Notes under the pieces: model-generated | Seen by the model: the letters and a program-made list of their open reading frames with translations, nothing else | Database searches by the model: none | What the model was told of the DNA's origin: nothing | Position numbers and translations under genes: made by a program | NCBI GenBank assembly: GCA_964558325.1 | Contig: CAZLCX010000007.1 | Span: 1 to 64,000, forward strand | Direction: 5' to 3' | Length of the DNA: 64,000 nucleotides | From: Halonatronomonas sp964558325 | GTDB taxonomy: Bacteria; Bacillota; Halanaerobiia; Halanaerobiales; Halarsenatibacteraceae | Shown here: piece after piece, positions 50,450-58,750 of the stretch | How positions within the stretch are numbered: the first letter of the stretch is position 1 | Layout of the letters: every line of letters starts with the position of its first letter

Positions 50450-50480
50450 AAAAATAAGAAGGGGGGATGACCCCCTTCTT
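50450..50480 (-). terminator. Hairpin between the binding-protein and permease genes (attenuator-like)
   Basis: A perfect 10-bp GC-rich stem (50456-50465 with 50471-50480) followed on the minus strand by A and six Ts. It lies within the operon, after the binding-protein stop and before oppB, and probably lowers permease expression relative to the abundant binding protein. Confidence 0.85.
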
Positions 50481-50511
50481 TATTTTTGTTTGATTTTAAA
50501 TAACTCAAATC

Positions 50512-52239
50512 CTAATATGCAAAATACTGTTCATAAATATTCCAGGTAACTGCACCATAGGCAGATATCTCAGTATTTTCAAGATTATTTCTTACTCCAT
50601 AAATTGCATTAGGAGCAGTTGTATAGATTAATGGAACTCTATCAGCAATAATCTCCTGGAACTCACTATAATACTCAATTCTCTGTTCTGTATCAACGGT
50701 CTGAGCGCCTAATTCAAAGAGCTCATCAATTCTTGCTTCCCAATCTCTGTGAGGCTCTTCCTGATTTGGATGCCACATATGAAGAGGTCCATCTGATTTC
50801 CAGACATTAGAACCACTATGGGGCTCTACTCCACCAGTTAAACCAATTAAAATAGTATCAAAGTCATATTCATTCTGTAACTGACTAACCATTGAATTAA
50901 ATTCAACAGGGGCAGTATTAATCTGCATACCCAGATCTCTTAAATCATCAGCAATAATATTCATAATAGTTTCTCTCTCATCATTCCCGGCATTGGTAGT
51001 TATATTAAACTCAACTTCTCTACCTTCCCAGTCAACTAAATTATCATCTGAATCCCATTCAAAACCGGCTTCTTCAAGAAGTTCCCTTGAACGATCAAGA
51101 TCATATTCATATTTTCTGACATCTTCATTTAAGAACTGCTGGTTAGGTGTACTAACTGGACTCCACTGAGGAGTACCAAAACCTGCCTGGGCCTGATTGA
51201 TCATAGTATCTTTATCAAAGGCATGGGCAACTGCTCTTCTAAATTCTAAATTATCAAACCATTCCTTCTTCTCTGGTTCTTCTTCTAAATTAGGATTATT
51301 TGGATTTAAATTAAATACTAAGAAGTTTGTGCTAAAAGTAGGTCCTGCATCAATTAAATCAAAATCTCCTCTTTCTTTTAACTGTTCAAAACGCTCATAG
51401 TTCCTCCCCTGAATAGTATTAAAGTGTATCTCACCATTCTGGAATAATAAATCCTGAACTTCTGTGCTTTCAACAATAACTTTAACCCATCTATCTAGAT
51501 AAGGGAGGCTTTCTCCTTCTGGATCTAAACGCCAGTAATTAGGATTGGCATCTTTAACAATTCTCTCTCCTGGAACAAAATCAACTAACATAAATGGCCC
51601 GGTACCAACGATTTCGCTTGGCTCTGTATCTACTCCCCAGGTTTCAGTAAATTCTCCAGCTTCATAAGGCTCACGTAATTTATGCTCAGGTATAATAAAG
51701 GTCATCATTGAGTTTAGAAAAGGAGCAAAAGAAGTTGGTAATTCAAATTCTACTGTATAATCATCAACTTTTCTATACTCTGGGAATTCACCATCTACAG
51801 TGAGTACACTCCTGGTGCTGGTCGGGATATCTTCATCACTAATAACATCCATGGTAAAGATAACATCATCAGCAGTGAATTCTTCACCATCATGCCACTG
51901 GACTCCCTCTCTTAGATAGAAAGTATAAACTTTTCCATCTTCACTGATCTCCCAATCATGGGCCAGAGCTGGAATAAATTCAGTTGTAACTCCATGTCTT
52001 GTTACCAGACCCTCAAAGATAGGGCCATCAGTAACATCTGTTGAAGATGTTTCACTGGCAATTATAGTATTAAAGGTTTTAGGATCTCCTAAAACTGCCT
52101 GCATGATTGTGCCTCCATGCTCCCCCTGTGGTTTTTCAGATACCCATGGATCTTTAAGCTCTACCTCTTGAGCCATAGTTACAACAGACGCCGATAAGAC
52201 AAATGCAAATAATAAAACCAAAATAGTAAGTTTTTTCAT
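50512..52239 (-). CDS. Peptide/oligosaccharide-binding protein of an ABC transporter (SBP family 5)
   Basis: 575 residues. Residues 1-23 form a standard signal peptide (KKLTILVLLFAFVLSASVVTMA) without a lipobox Cys; the mature start is QEVELKDPW. The family-5 signature follows around FIPALAHDWEISEDGKVYTF and YLREGVQWHDGEEFTADDV. Free (non-lipidated) release implies a periplasm, unlike typical Gram-positive anchored proteins. The mature protein is strongly acidic. First gene of the transporter operon. Ligand probably oligopeptides, since dppA follows downstream, but some family-5 proteins bind oligosaccharides. Confidence 0.93.
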   Translation of the reverse strand: MKKLTILVLLFAFVLSASVVTMAQEVELKDPWVSEKPQGEHGGTIMQAVLGDPKTFNTIIASETSSTDVTDGPIFEGLVTRHGVTTEFIPALAHDWEISEDGKVYTFYLREGVQWHDGEEFTADDVIFTMDVISDEDIPTSTRSVLTVDGEFPEYRKVDDYTVEFELPTSFAPFLNSMMTFIIPEHKLREPYEAGEFTETWGVDTEPSEIVGTGPFMLVDFVPGERIVKDANPNYWRLDPEGESLPYLDRWVKVIVESTEVQDLLFQNGEIHFNTIQGRNYERFEQLKERGDFDLIDAGPTFSTNFLVFNLNPNNPNLEEEPEKKEWFDNLEFRRAVAHAFDKDTMINQAQAGFGTPQWSPVSTPNQQFLNEDVRKYEYDLDRSRELLEEAGFEWDSDDNLVDWEGREVEFNITTNAGNDERETIMNIIADDLRDLGMQINTAPVEFNSMVSQLQNEYDFDTILIGLTGGVEPHSGSNVWKSDGPLHMWHPNQEEPHRDWEARIDELFELGAQTVDTEQRIEYYSEFQEIIADRVPLIYTTAPNAIYGVRNNLENTEISAYGAVTWNIYEQYFAY

Positions 52240-52673
52240 ATAAAAATACTCCTCCTAAGTTTTTTTAACTTCTCTAATTCTTTATTTTCTATGAAATCAC
52301 TTTGATAACTTAAAACACTACCCTCCTTTCATTATAATTACAAATGAAACAAAATTTATTTTATCTTATATATATAATACAAGATTAGTTTGAAAACTCC
52401 TTTAAAAATTTAAAGATTAAAAATCCACTAAAACCACTTAAATATCAATTATTTCTAACTTTTTTTAATACTTTTATCTATCTGATTAAAATATTGATTA
52501 AATGTTATCTATTTATAAATTTTATTTAATTACATATTAATAAATTTTTTTCAAAAAATTTTCATTTTAAATATATCAGTTGATTTTATTTAGCCATGTT
52601 TAAATTTAGGGCTTTAAATATTCTTTCAAATGAGATATGATGTATAAGGAACGATAATTTTAAGGAGGAAAAA
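52240..52673. other. AT-rich divergent intergenic region (434 bp)
   Basis: Carries the promoters of the transporter operon (minus) and ychF (plus). On the minus strand a TATAAT (52331-52336) is followed by an extra GGAGGG at about 52321-52327 with no proper reading frame. On the plus strand a TATGAT with a weak -35 stands about 45 bases before ychF. Otherwise I see only AT-rich sequence; no RNA gene or long reading frame. Confidence 0.5.
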
Positions 52674-53768
52674 ATGAAAATAGGAATAGTTGGTTTGCCG
52701 AATGTTGGAAAGTCTACTCTTTTTAATGCTCTTACAAAAGTACAGGTCGATGCAGAAAATTATCCTTTCTGTACAATTGATCCAAATATAGGTGTTGTTA
52801 ATGTTCCTGATAAAAGACTGGATATTTTAACTAAAATATATAATCCTGAAAAAAGGACTCCAGCTATGATTGAATTTGTTGATATAGCAGGTTTAGTTGA
52901 AGGAGCCAGTAAAGGTGAGGGACTTGGAAACAAGTTTTTATCTCATATTCGTGAAGTTGATGCTATCTCTCAAGTTGTTAGATGTTTTAGTGATGAGAAT
53001 ATAACCCATGTAAATAATAAAATTGATCCGATAAATGATATTGAAACTATCAATCTGGAATTAATGCTTGCTGATATGGCTACTATTGAAAAACGTTTAG
53101 AAAAAACTGAAAAGAAAGCTAAAAGTGGAACTAAGGAATATTTAACAGAACTGGATGAATTAAAAAAACTAATAGAAGCTCTTGAAAATGGTAAAAATAT
53201 CAGACAGCTTAAATTAAGTGAAACTGGTCAGAGATTGGCCAAAGAACTTCAATTGCTCTCTGCAAAACCTACAATTTATGTCTGTAATGTTGATGAAAAT
53301 AAGATTGGAGACAAAAATAATAGCTATGTTGAAATGGTTAAAAATTATGCTGACCAAGAGGGTGCCGAGGTCATTACAGTTAGCGCCAAAATCGAAGCCG
53401 ATATAGCCGAACTTGATGAAGAGGATAAACAATTATTTTTAGAAGATCTGGGGATTGAAAACTCTGGCCTTGATCGATTAATTAGAGCAGGTTATAGATT
53501 ATTAGATTTAATTACATTTTTAACTGCAGGGGAAAAAGAAGTCAGGGCCTGGACTGTAAAAAGAAATTCAACTGCTCCTAATGCTGCAGGTAAAATTCAT
53601 TCAGATATGGAAAGAGGTTTTATCCGGGCAGAAATTGTCAGTTATGAAGATTTAATTGAAACTGGCTCTTATAAAGATGCCCGAGAAGAGGGTGTATTGA
53701 GACTGGAAGGAAAAGATTATATTATTCATGATGGAGATATCTGTAATTTTAGATTTAATGTTTCCTAA
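52674..53768 (+). CDS. ychF: YchF/OLA1 ribosome-associated ATPase
   Basis: Obg-family P-loop ATPase linked to ribosomes and stress response. MKIGIVGLPNVGKSTLFNAL is the P-loop; YPFCTIDPNIGVV and VDIAGLVEGASKGEGLGNKF follow. The central coiled hairpin is about residues 130-200, and the C-terminal TGS domain has FLTAGEKEVRAWTV, KIHSDMERGFIRAEI and a DGDICNFRFNV end. Length 364 is normal. Ribosome binding site AAGGAGG. Confidence 0.97.
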   Translation: MKIGIVGLPNVGKSTLFNALTKVQVDAENYPFCTIDPNIGVVNVPDKRLDILTKIYNPEKRTPAMIEFVDIAGLVEGASKGEGLGNKFLSHIREVDAISQVVRCFSDENITHVNNKIDPINDIETINLELMLADMATIEKRLEKTEKKAKSGTKEYLTELDELKKLIEALENGKNIRQLKLSETGQRLAKELQLLSAKPTIYVCNVDENKIGDKNNSYVEMVKNYADQEGAEVITVSAKIEADIAELDEEDKQLFLEDLGIENSGLDRLIRAGYRLLDLITFLTAGEKEVRAWTVKRNSTAPNAAGKIHSDMERGFIRAEIVSYEDLIETGSYKDAREEGVLRLEGKDYIIHDGDICNFRFNVS

Positions 53769-53800
53769 ATATAATTAAATTCAACTTATAACTATAAAAT

Positions 53801-53835
53801 CCCTGAGCTGAAATAACTTTAGCTCAGGGGTTTTT
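53801..53835. terminator. Hairpin terminator after ychF
   Basis: CCCTGAGCT (53801-53809) and AGCTCAGGG (53821-53829), 9-bp stem, followed by GTTTTTC on the + strand. Also lies just past the stop of the convergent small gene. Confidence 0.9.
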
Positions 53836-53842
53836 CATTAAA

Positions 53843-54169
53843 TTAATCTTCATTGTTAAATTTTTGCTCTATATCCTTTTGAATTACATCTCTTATTTCT
53901 TTCTTGAAATCTTCCTTAGACATATCATCTGTCTTTATCATAATCCTTGTCATTGGAAGCTTTTTAAATAACTTATGAAACAATTGATTAATAGCAGAAA
54001 AACCAATTAATATAATAATTGAAGTAACTAAATCATAATAAATTAATGAATATAAACCAATTGCGCCGGCAATAATTCCAATAAAGTATTGAATTATATG
54101 TTTTATATCTAATTTCTGATTAATAATTTTATGAAGCTCTATATAATATTTAAAGAATAATTTTTTCAT
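53843..54169 (-). CDS. Small membrane protein with two transmembrane helices, unknown
   Basis: 108 residues. A basic N-terminus is followed by two hydrophobic helices (about residues 26-44, IIQYFIGIIAGAIGLYSLIY, and 48-66, TSIIILIGFSAINQLF). A charged C-terminal tail (KTDDMSKEDFKKEIRDVIQK) is probably cytoplasmic. No family recognised. GGAGGG precedes ATG. Its head-to-head partner is the divergent prs gene, 128 bases away. Function unknown. Confidence 0.65.
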   Translation of the reverse strand: MKKLFFKYYIELHKIINQKLDIKHIIQYFIGIIAGAIGLYSLIYYDLVTSIIILIGFSAINQLFHKLFKKLPMTRIMIKTDDMSKEDFKKEIRDVIQKDIEQKFNNED

Positions 54170-54297
54170 GTTATACCCTCCTACTTCCTAGAAATAAAAT
54201 TATAGCAAATATAATTATATTATGCAAATGCAGGAGTCTATAATTTTTTATCTAATTATTTAATTGGAGAATAAAATTAAATTCTGGAGTTGATAAA

Positions 54298-55284
54298 ATG
54301 GTTGAAAATAGAGAACTGAAAATATTTGCTGGAAGTTCTAGTAAACAATTTGCAGATAAGATTTGTAAATACTTAAATATTGAACTTGGAAAATCTGAAG
54401 TTATTAATTTTACTGAAGGAAATATAATGGTTAAAAGTAAAGAAACAGTAAGGGATAAAGATGTTTACCTTGTTCAATCAATCGGCCTTGAACCTAATAA
54501 TGAATTTACTGAAATATTATTCTGGATGGATGCCTTTAAAAGGGCAAGCGCCCAGTCGGTTACAGCTATTATTCCCTTCTTCAGTTATTCTCAAGGAGAT
54601 AAAAAAGATGAACCCAGAGTATCTATTAGAGCTAGAGTTTGCGCTGAATCAATAGAACTTGCAGGGGCTGATAGAGTAATAACCATGGACCTCCATAGTC
54701 CTCAAATCCAGGGTTTTTTTAAGAAACCAGTTGATCACCTATATGCAATGCCAATACTATGTGAATACTTTAAGAAAAATTATGATTTAAGTAATACCGT
54801 TATTGTATCTCCAGATGCTGGATTTGCCAAAGAAGCAAGAAGATATGCCTCTTATTTAAATAGACCTGTAGCAATTGGAGACAAGAAAAGACTATACCAT
54901 AATGAAAACGCAGAAATTCTTGGAATAATAGGAGAAGTTAAAGGCAAGGATGCATTAATTTTTGATGATTTTAGTATTTCAGGAAGAACTTTAGTTAATC
55001 TAGCTAAAGGTTTAAAAAATCGGGGAGCAAATAGGATATTTGCAGGTTTATCCCATTTATTATTAAATGAAAAAGGAGTAGAAAGAATTGAAAATAGCCC
55101 AATTGAACAAGTCATTAGTACAGATTCAGTAAATAATAATAAGGTAAATAATTCTAAAAAAATAAAATTAGTTTCAGTTGCACCACTTTTTGCAGAAACT
55201 ATTTATCGAGTTCACAATAGAATCTCTGTAAGCTCTTTATTTGAAGAAGTCCCTAAAAAAGTATTAAAAAGTTCTAATATATAA
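54298..55284 (+). CDS. prs: Ribose-phosphate pyrophosphokinase, divergent form
   Basis: Makes PRPP from ribose-5-phosphate and ATP. The class I core is recognisable: LKIFAGSSSKQFADKI, the flexible loop FSYSQGDKKDEPRVSIRARV and ITMDLHSPQIQGFFKKPVDH. The PRPP-binding loop reads FDDFSISGRTLVN instead of the usual VDDxIDTAGT, and the segment after SQGD is also altered. 328 residues. This may be a specialised paralogue or a distant but active enzyme; the catalytic His of MDLH is present. Single gene between a divergent small membrane gene and a terminator. Confidence 0.82.
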   Translation: MVENRELKIFAGSSSKQFADKICKYLNIELGKSEVINFTEGNIMVKSKETVRDKDVYLVQSIGLEPNNEFTEILFWMDAFKRASAQSVTAIIPFFSYSQGDKKDEPRVSIRARVCAESIELAGADRVITMDLHSPQIQGFFKKPVDHLYAMPILCEYFKKNYDLSNTVIVSPDAGFAKEARRYASYLNRPVAIGDKKRLYHNENAEILGIIGEVKGKDALIFDDFSISGRTLVNLAKGLKNRGANRIFAGLSHLLLNEKGVERIENSPIEQVISTDSVNNNKVNNSKKIKLVSVAPLFAETIYRVHNRISVSSLFEEVPKKVLKSSNI

Positions 55285-55288
55285 AGAT

Positions 55289-55327
55289 AAAAGTTGCAGG
55301 TTGATATAAGTTTTCCTGCAACTTTTT
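55289..55327. terminator. Hairpin terminator after prs
   Basis: A perfect 12-bp stem (AAAAGTTGCAGG at 55289-55300, CCTGCAACTTTT at 55315-55326) plus one more T. Bidirectional between prs and niaX. Confidence 0.9.
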
Positions 55328-55331
55328 GATT

Positions 55332-55862
55332 TTAATTACTTATCTGTTTCTGAATTCCTTCCTGTTTTAGATCAAAGGAAGCTGCTTTTAATAATTCATA
55401 AATAGCTACCGCTAAAAATGCATCTGCTATATGATGTAAGGCTGTTCCAACACCGACAATTATACCTGCATCTGCTAATGAAAAGCCAAAGGGTAAAACA
55501 ATTAAAGCTTCTCCAATCGCATGAATTGGGATTATTAAAAATAAAGCAAATTTAAAACTATAACCCTTTTTAATTAATAATGCCCCGGCTCCTCCAAATA
55601 AAATATGGATAGCTGCTCTAGCTCCAATAACCGGGCCTGTAACTAAAAAGAAGCCTAAAGCAGATCCTAAACCAACAAAAACAGCAGCAAAAGGACTAAT
55701 CAGCATAGATAAAAATACCGGTAAATGAGATGCAAGGGTAGCTGAAAATGGTGGAATATAAATTCTTAAATAAGTTCCAAAAGCTAAGGGTATCATCAAG
55801 GCCATCGCTGTTAATAATGCTGCATATACAAGTTCTTTCATCTTCAATTTTCTTTTTAACAA
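55332..55862 (-). CDS. niaX: Niacin transporter NiaX-like (ECF S-component type)
   Basis: 176 residues with five or six predicted helices: ELVYAALLTAMALMIPLAFG, SHLPVFLSMLISPFAAVFVG, LGFFLVTGPVIGARAAI, FALFLIIPIHAIGEALIVLP. The small all-helical form and the linked regulator gene indicate the ECF substrate-binding component for niacin. The TTG at 55862 has GGAGG at 7 nt, better than the internal ATG. Its own promoter overlaps a NiaR-type palindrome. Substrate inferred from the neighbouring NiaR repressor. Confidence 0.78.
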   Translation of the reverse strand: MLKRKLKMKELVYAALLTAMALMIPLAFGTYLRIYIPPFSATLASHLPVFLSMLISPFAAVFVGLGSALGFFLVTGPVIGARAAIHILFGGAGALLIKKGYSFKFALFLIIPIHAIGEALIVLPFGFSLADAGIIVGVGTALHHIADAFLAVAIYELLKAASFDLKQEGIQKQISN

Positions 55863-55895
55863 ATCAAATCCTCCTTCACTTTTTATTTCTATTAT

Positions 55896-55931
55896 ATTAT
55901 CTCAATATACAAATGATTTGTCAAGTGTATA
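55896..55931 (-). promoter_or_regulatory. niaX promoter overlapped by a putative NiaR operator
   Basis: On the minus strand TTGACA (55919-55924), 17-bp spacer, GATAAT (55896-55901). An imperfect 26-bp palindrome covers 55906-55931 with TATACA/TGTATA ends and a TTGACA core half-site; nine of thirteen positions are symmetric. NiaR sites in Firmicutes contain a TGTC/TTGACA-type core. A repressor bound here would mask the -35 box. Confidence 0.65.
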
Positions 55932-55952
55932 TACAGTAAAATAAAATTTATT

Positions 55953-56483
55953 TTAGGCCTCCAGTAAATATCCCTCAGCAGATAATGCAGATTTCAAGTT
56001 TTTTAAAACTTCATTATTGGCCACTTCCACTGTATGAAGGTGAATTCCATCAGTTAATTCAGCCAGTAAACCGGCATGATTATTTTTCATTTTTTCTAAA
56101 AACTCTTCAACTTCCTTTTTATTTGTTAACATTAAATTGCCTTTAAGCTCACCATAAAGAGGATGTTCTACTCTAACATCAAGAATTCTAGCCCCATGTT
56201 CTATCATAATCATTAACTCGTCCTTTACAAGGTCCTCCCTATGCCGACAGGCTATCGTAGCCTTTAAGAATGGTGATTTATTTTCCTGCAACAGATATCC
56301 CCTGGAGGTAGATAGAATTTCAATTCCCTCTGCCCGTATAAGAGCAATATCCTGAACAATCACCTGTCTGGTTACACCAAATTTTTCTGCCAGCTCAGAG
56401 CCAGTAAAAGGTTCTTTGTGACTTTTTAAAATCTTAATAATTTCTTGACGCCGCTTATTTGGTTGCATTGACTTACTTGACAA
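55953..56483 (-). CDS. niaR: NiaR, niacin-responsive transcriptional repressor (HTH_11 + 3H domains)
   Basis: Represses NAD synthesis and niacin uptake genes when niacin is present. The N-terminal winged helix is KRRQEIIKILKSHKEPFTGS with LAEKFGVTRQVIVQDIALIR. The C-terminal 3H domain supplies three conserved His residues in CRHRED, DVRVEHPLYGEL and DGIHLHTVE, which bind a metal and niacin. 177 residues. TTG 56483 (9 nt after AAAGGGG) is chosen; an ATG at 56468 is also possible. It is upstream of niaX, which has its own operator-bearing promoter. Confidence 0.93.
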   Translation of the reverse strand: MSSKSMQPNKRRQEIIKILKSHKEPFTGSELAEKFGVTRQVIVQDIALIRAEGIEILSTSRGYLLQENKSPFLKATIACRHREDLVKDELMIMIEHGARILDVRVEHPLYGELKGNLMLTNKKEVEEFLEKMKNNHAGLLAELTDGIHLHTVEVANNEVLKNLKSALSAEGYLLEA

Positions 56484-56564
56484 CTTAATCAACCCCTTTT
56501 TCTGGATATATCTTTAAAATTAAAACCTGAAAATATAAATTTAGAGAAATTATTTATAAATTGT

Positions 56565-57707
56565 TTATCTTAAAGAACCTTTCAACCAGATATTTTTGAT
56601 ATTAAACTGACTATCAAAGGCAACGATATTTGCCACTTTTCCTGCTTCTAAAGAACCATAATAATTGTCAAGTCCAAGGCGTTTTGCTGGATTATAACTG
56701 GCAAGCTGCCAGCTACTTACTAAATCTAGTTCTGTATTATTATAAATATATTTAACTGCCTCAATCAGTTTTAAGGTAGAGCCTGCCAGGCTTCCATCTT
56801 TAAGTCGAGCCTCCCCATTATTAATAGAAACCTGTAAGCCACCTAAATCATAGCTGCCATCTTCCATACCGGCTGCTCTCATTGCATCAGTAATTAATAT
56901 TATTCTCCCAGTACCTGCTAACTTTAAAGTTATTCTAATTGTAGCGGGATGAAGGTGAATTCCATCTGCAATAATTTCCATTGTGGTCTCATCGCTATCT
57001 AAAAATGCCCCCACAGTTCCAGGATTACGATGATGAAATCCAGTCATACCATTGTAAAAATGACTTGCCTGTTCAATACCGGCTTTAATAGCCTGAGCCA
57101 TCTCTTCGTAACTGGCAGCGGTATGAGCTGTAGCAACTAGTGTCTTATTTTCTTTAAGTCTGTTTATTATAACCTCTGCTCCAGGTTTTTCAGGAGCTAA
57201 AGTTACAATTCTTAAATATCTTCCTAATATATCTATCCATCTATTAATCTCTTTTAAGGCTCCATCTCTTATAAATTTAGGGTTCTGGGCACCTTTTTTA
57301 GCCTGACTGATAAAAGGCCCTTCAACATGAGCTCCAAGCAAATTAGGACTTTTACCAGCTTGAATTTCTTTAATTATACTTTTGCAGACATTTTCAAGTT
57401 CAGCTGGTGGGGCAGTTAAAGGAGTAGCCAGCCAGCCTGTTACCCCTGCATTTAACTTATATTCACTGATCTTTTTTAAAACATCTCTATCTTTATCCAT
57501 CACATCATAACCATTACCGCCATGACAGTGAATATCAATTAATCCTGGAGCAAGATATAAACCATTTAGATCTATTTTACTCTGATAATTATTATGTTCT
57601 GGAGTCCCTTCACCTATTCCGGTTATTTTATCTTCATTAATTATTAACCAGCCATCTTCAATAATTCTATTTTTAATAAGAATTTTTGCATTATATATTA
57701 ACTGAAT
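56565..57707 (-). CDS. nagA: N-acetylglucosamine-6-phosphate deacetylase, apparently starting at AUU
   Basis: Removes acetate from GlcNAc-6-phosphate (amidohydrolase superfamily). Reading upstream of the first GTG/ATG (57506-57503) in frame gives LIYNAKILIKNRIIEDGW, the LNGLYLAPGLIDIHCHGG metal site and GNGYDVMDKD, so the conventional start would remove the essential N-terminus. The frame has no ATG, GTG or TTG before that. An AGGAGG (57715-57720) stands 7-9 nt before an ATT (57707); ATC at 57710 is an alternative. From ATT the protein is 380 residues, the normal NagA length. Later motifs include LGAHVEGPFIS, TAHTAAS and the DAMRAAG metal-binding Asp. Overlap with thrC's end allows translational coupling. 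Confidence 0.85.
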   Translation of the reverse strand: MQLIYNAKILIKNRIIEDGWLIINEDKITGIGEGTPEHNNYQSKIDLNGLYLAPGLIDIHCHGGNGYDVMDKDRDVLKKISEYKLNAGVTGWLATPLTAPPAELENVCKSIIKEIQAGKSPNLLGAHVEGPFISQAKKGAQNPKFIRDGALKEINRWIDILGRYLRIVTLAPEKPGAEVIINRLKENKTLVATAHTAASYEEMAQAIKAGIEQASHFYNGMTGFHHRNPGTVGAFLDSDETTMEIIADGIHLHPATIRITLKLAGTGRIILITDAMRAAGMEDGSYDLGGLQVSINNGEARLKDGSLAGSTLKLIEAVKYIYNNTELDLVSSWQLASYNPAKRLGLDNYYGSLEAGKVANIVAFDSQFNIKNIWLKGSLR

Positions 57708-57725
57708 GATTACCCCTCCTGAATT

Positions 57726-58727
57726 TTATTTATATTTCAAACCAGATCCTGTTAATATGATAACAATATTACCAGTAGATATATGGTTATTTTTAAAATA
57801 TTTTTTGGCAGCGGCAGGAGCGGCTGCCGAAGTAGGTTCTATATAAATTCCCTGTCTCCATAACTGTTTTAAGGTTGCTTCAATCTCTGATTGAGTTACT
57901 AAAATTACATCTCCATTACTTTCTCTAATTGCCTCTACAATCTCTTTTTTCCTTGCTGGCTTTTTTATAGCTATACCTTCTGCAAGATTTTTAGAATATG
58001 TATTATAATTACACTCACCATAAAACTCTGCCCAGATTGGAGATACTGGGGTTGCCTGAACAGCAATTAACTTCGGTATATCATTCTTAGGCAGTAATTC
58101 TTTTAAACCATGCCAGATTCCTAATAATAAAGAGCCATTTCCCACAGGTAGTATAATTTTATCTATTTTTTGCAGGTCTTCAATAAGTTCCTGAGCCAGG
58201 GTTGCAACTCCAGCAAAAAATAGAGGATTATATATATGGGAAGCATAATACTTATTTTGGGCTGCAATTTTAATTGCTCTTGACGTTGCCTCTCTATCTC
58301 CTGGAACTTTATGAATAACTGCGCCTGTTGATTCTATTTGCGATATTTTACCAGAGCCAGTATTCTCAGGCAGATAAATATTACAGGTAATGCCTGCAGC
58401 TGCTGAATAAGCAGCAACAGCTGCTCCGGCATTTCCTGATGAATCTTCAATTATCTCCTTTATACCTGCATTTTTTAATTTTCCAATCATTAATCTGGCC
58501 CCTCTATCTTTAAAAGATCCAGTTGGCTGATAATAATCAAGTTTATAATAAACTTCCTGTCCGGCTAATTCTTTTTTTAATAGAGGTGTCTTTACTTCCC
58601 CTAACTCCAAATCTGTATTATACTTAAGAGGGTGTTCAGGTATTTTAAATAAACCTCCACAATTGCATCTGAAATTTTTATCTTTCAGCAAATATTTTTG
58701 ACCACATTCTGAACATATAAATTTCAT
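57726..58727 (-). CDS. thrC: Threonine synthase-like PLP enzyme with N-terminal zinc ribbon
   Basis: Fold type II PLP enzyme. Residues 1-25 form a zinc ribbon (FICSECGQKYLLKDKNFRCN with CxxC twice). YQPTGSFKDRGARLM holds the PLP Lys, EDSSGNAGAAVAAYSA is the substrate loop, and LPVGNGSLLLG the phosphate cup. 333 residues, close to archaeal/bacterial threonine synthases of the shorter kind. Context does not fix substrate: nagA follows 7 bases later, pirin precedes. It could be a homologous deaminase or diaminopropionate-type lyase. Start ATG behind GGAAGGTGG. Confidence 0.82.
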   Translation of the reverse strand: MKFICSECGQKYLLKDKNFRCNCGGLFKIPEHPLKYNTDLELGEVKTPLLKKELAGQEVYYKLDYYQPTGSFKDRGARLMIGKLKNAGIKEIIEDSSGNAGAAVAAYSAAAGITCNIYLPENTGSGKISQIESTGAVIHKVPGDREATSRAIKIAAQNKYYASHIYNPLFFAGVATLAQELIEDLQKIDKIILPVGNGSLLLGIWHGLKELLPKNDIPKLIAVQATPVSPIWAEFYGECNYNTYSKNLAEGIAIKKPARKKEIVEAIRESNGDVILVTQSEIEATLKQLWRQGIYIEPTSAAAPAAAKKYFKNNHISTGNIVIILTGSGLKYK

Positions 58728-58750
58728 TCAAGAAATCCACCTTCCTCATT

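Noticed and set aside
52290..52340. Leader peptide gene before the peptide-binding protein
   Set aside because: The extra GGAGGG has no start codon at workable spacing; frames of 2-4 codons only.
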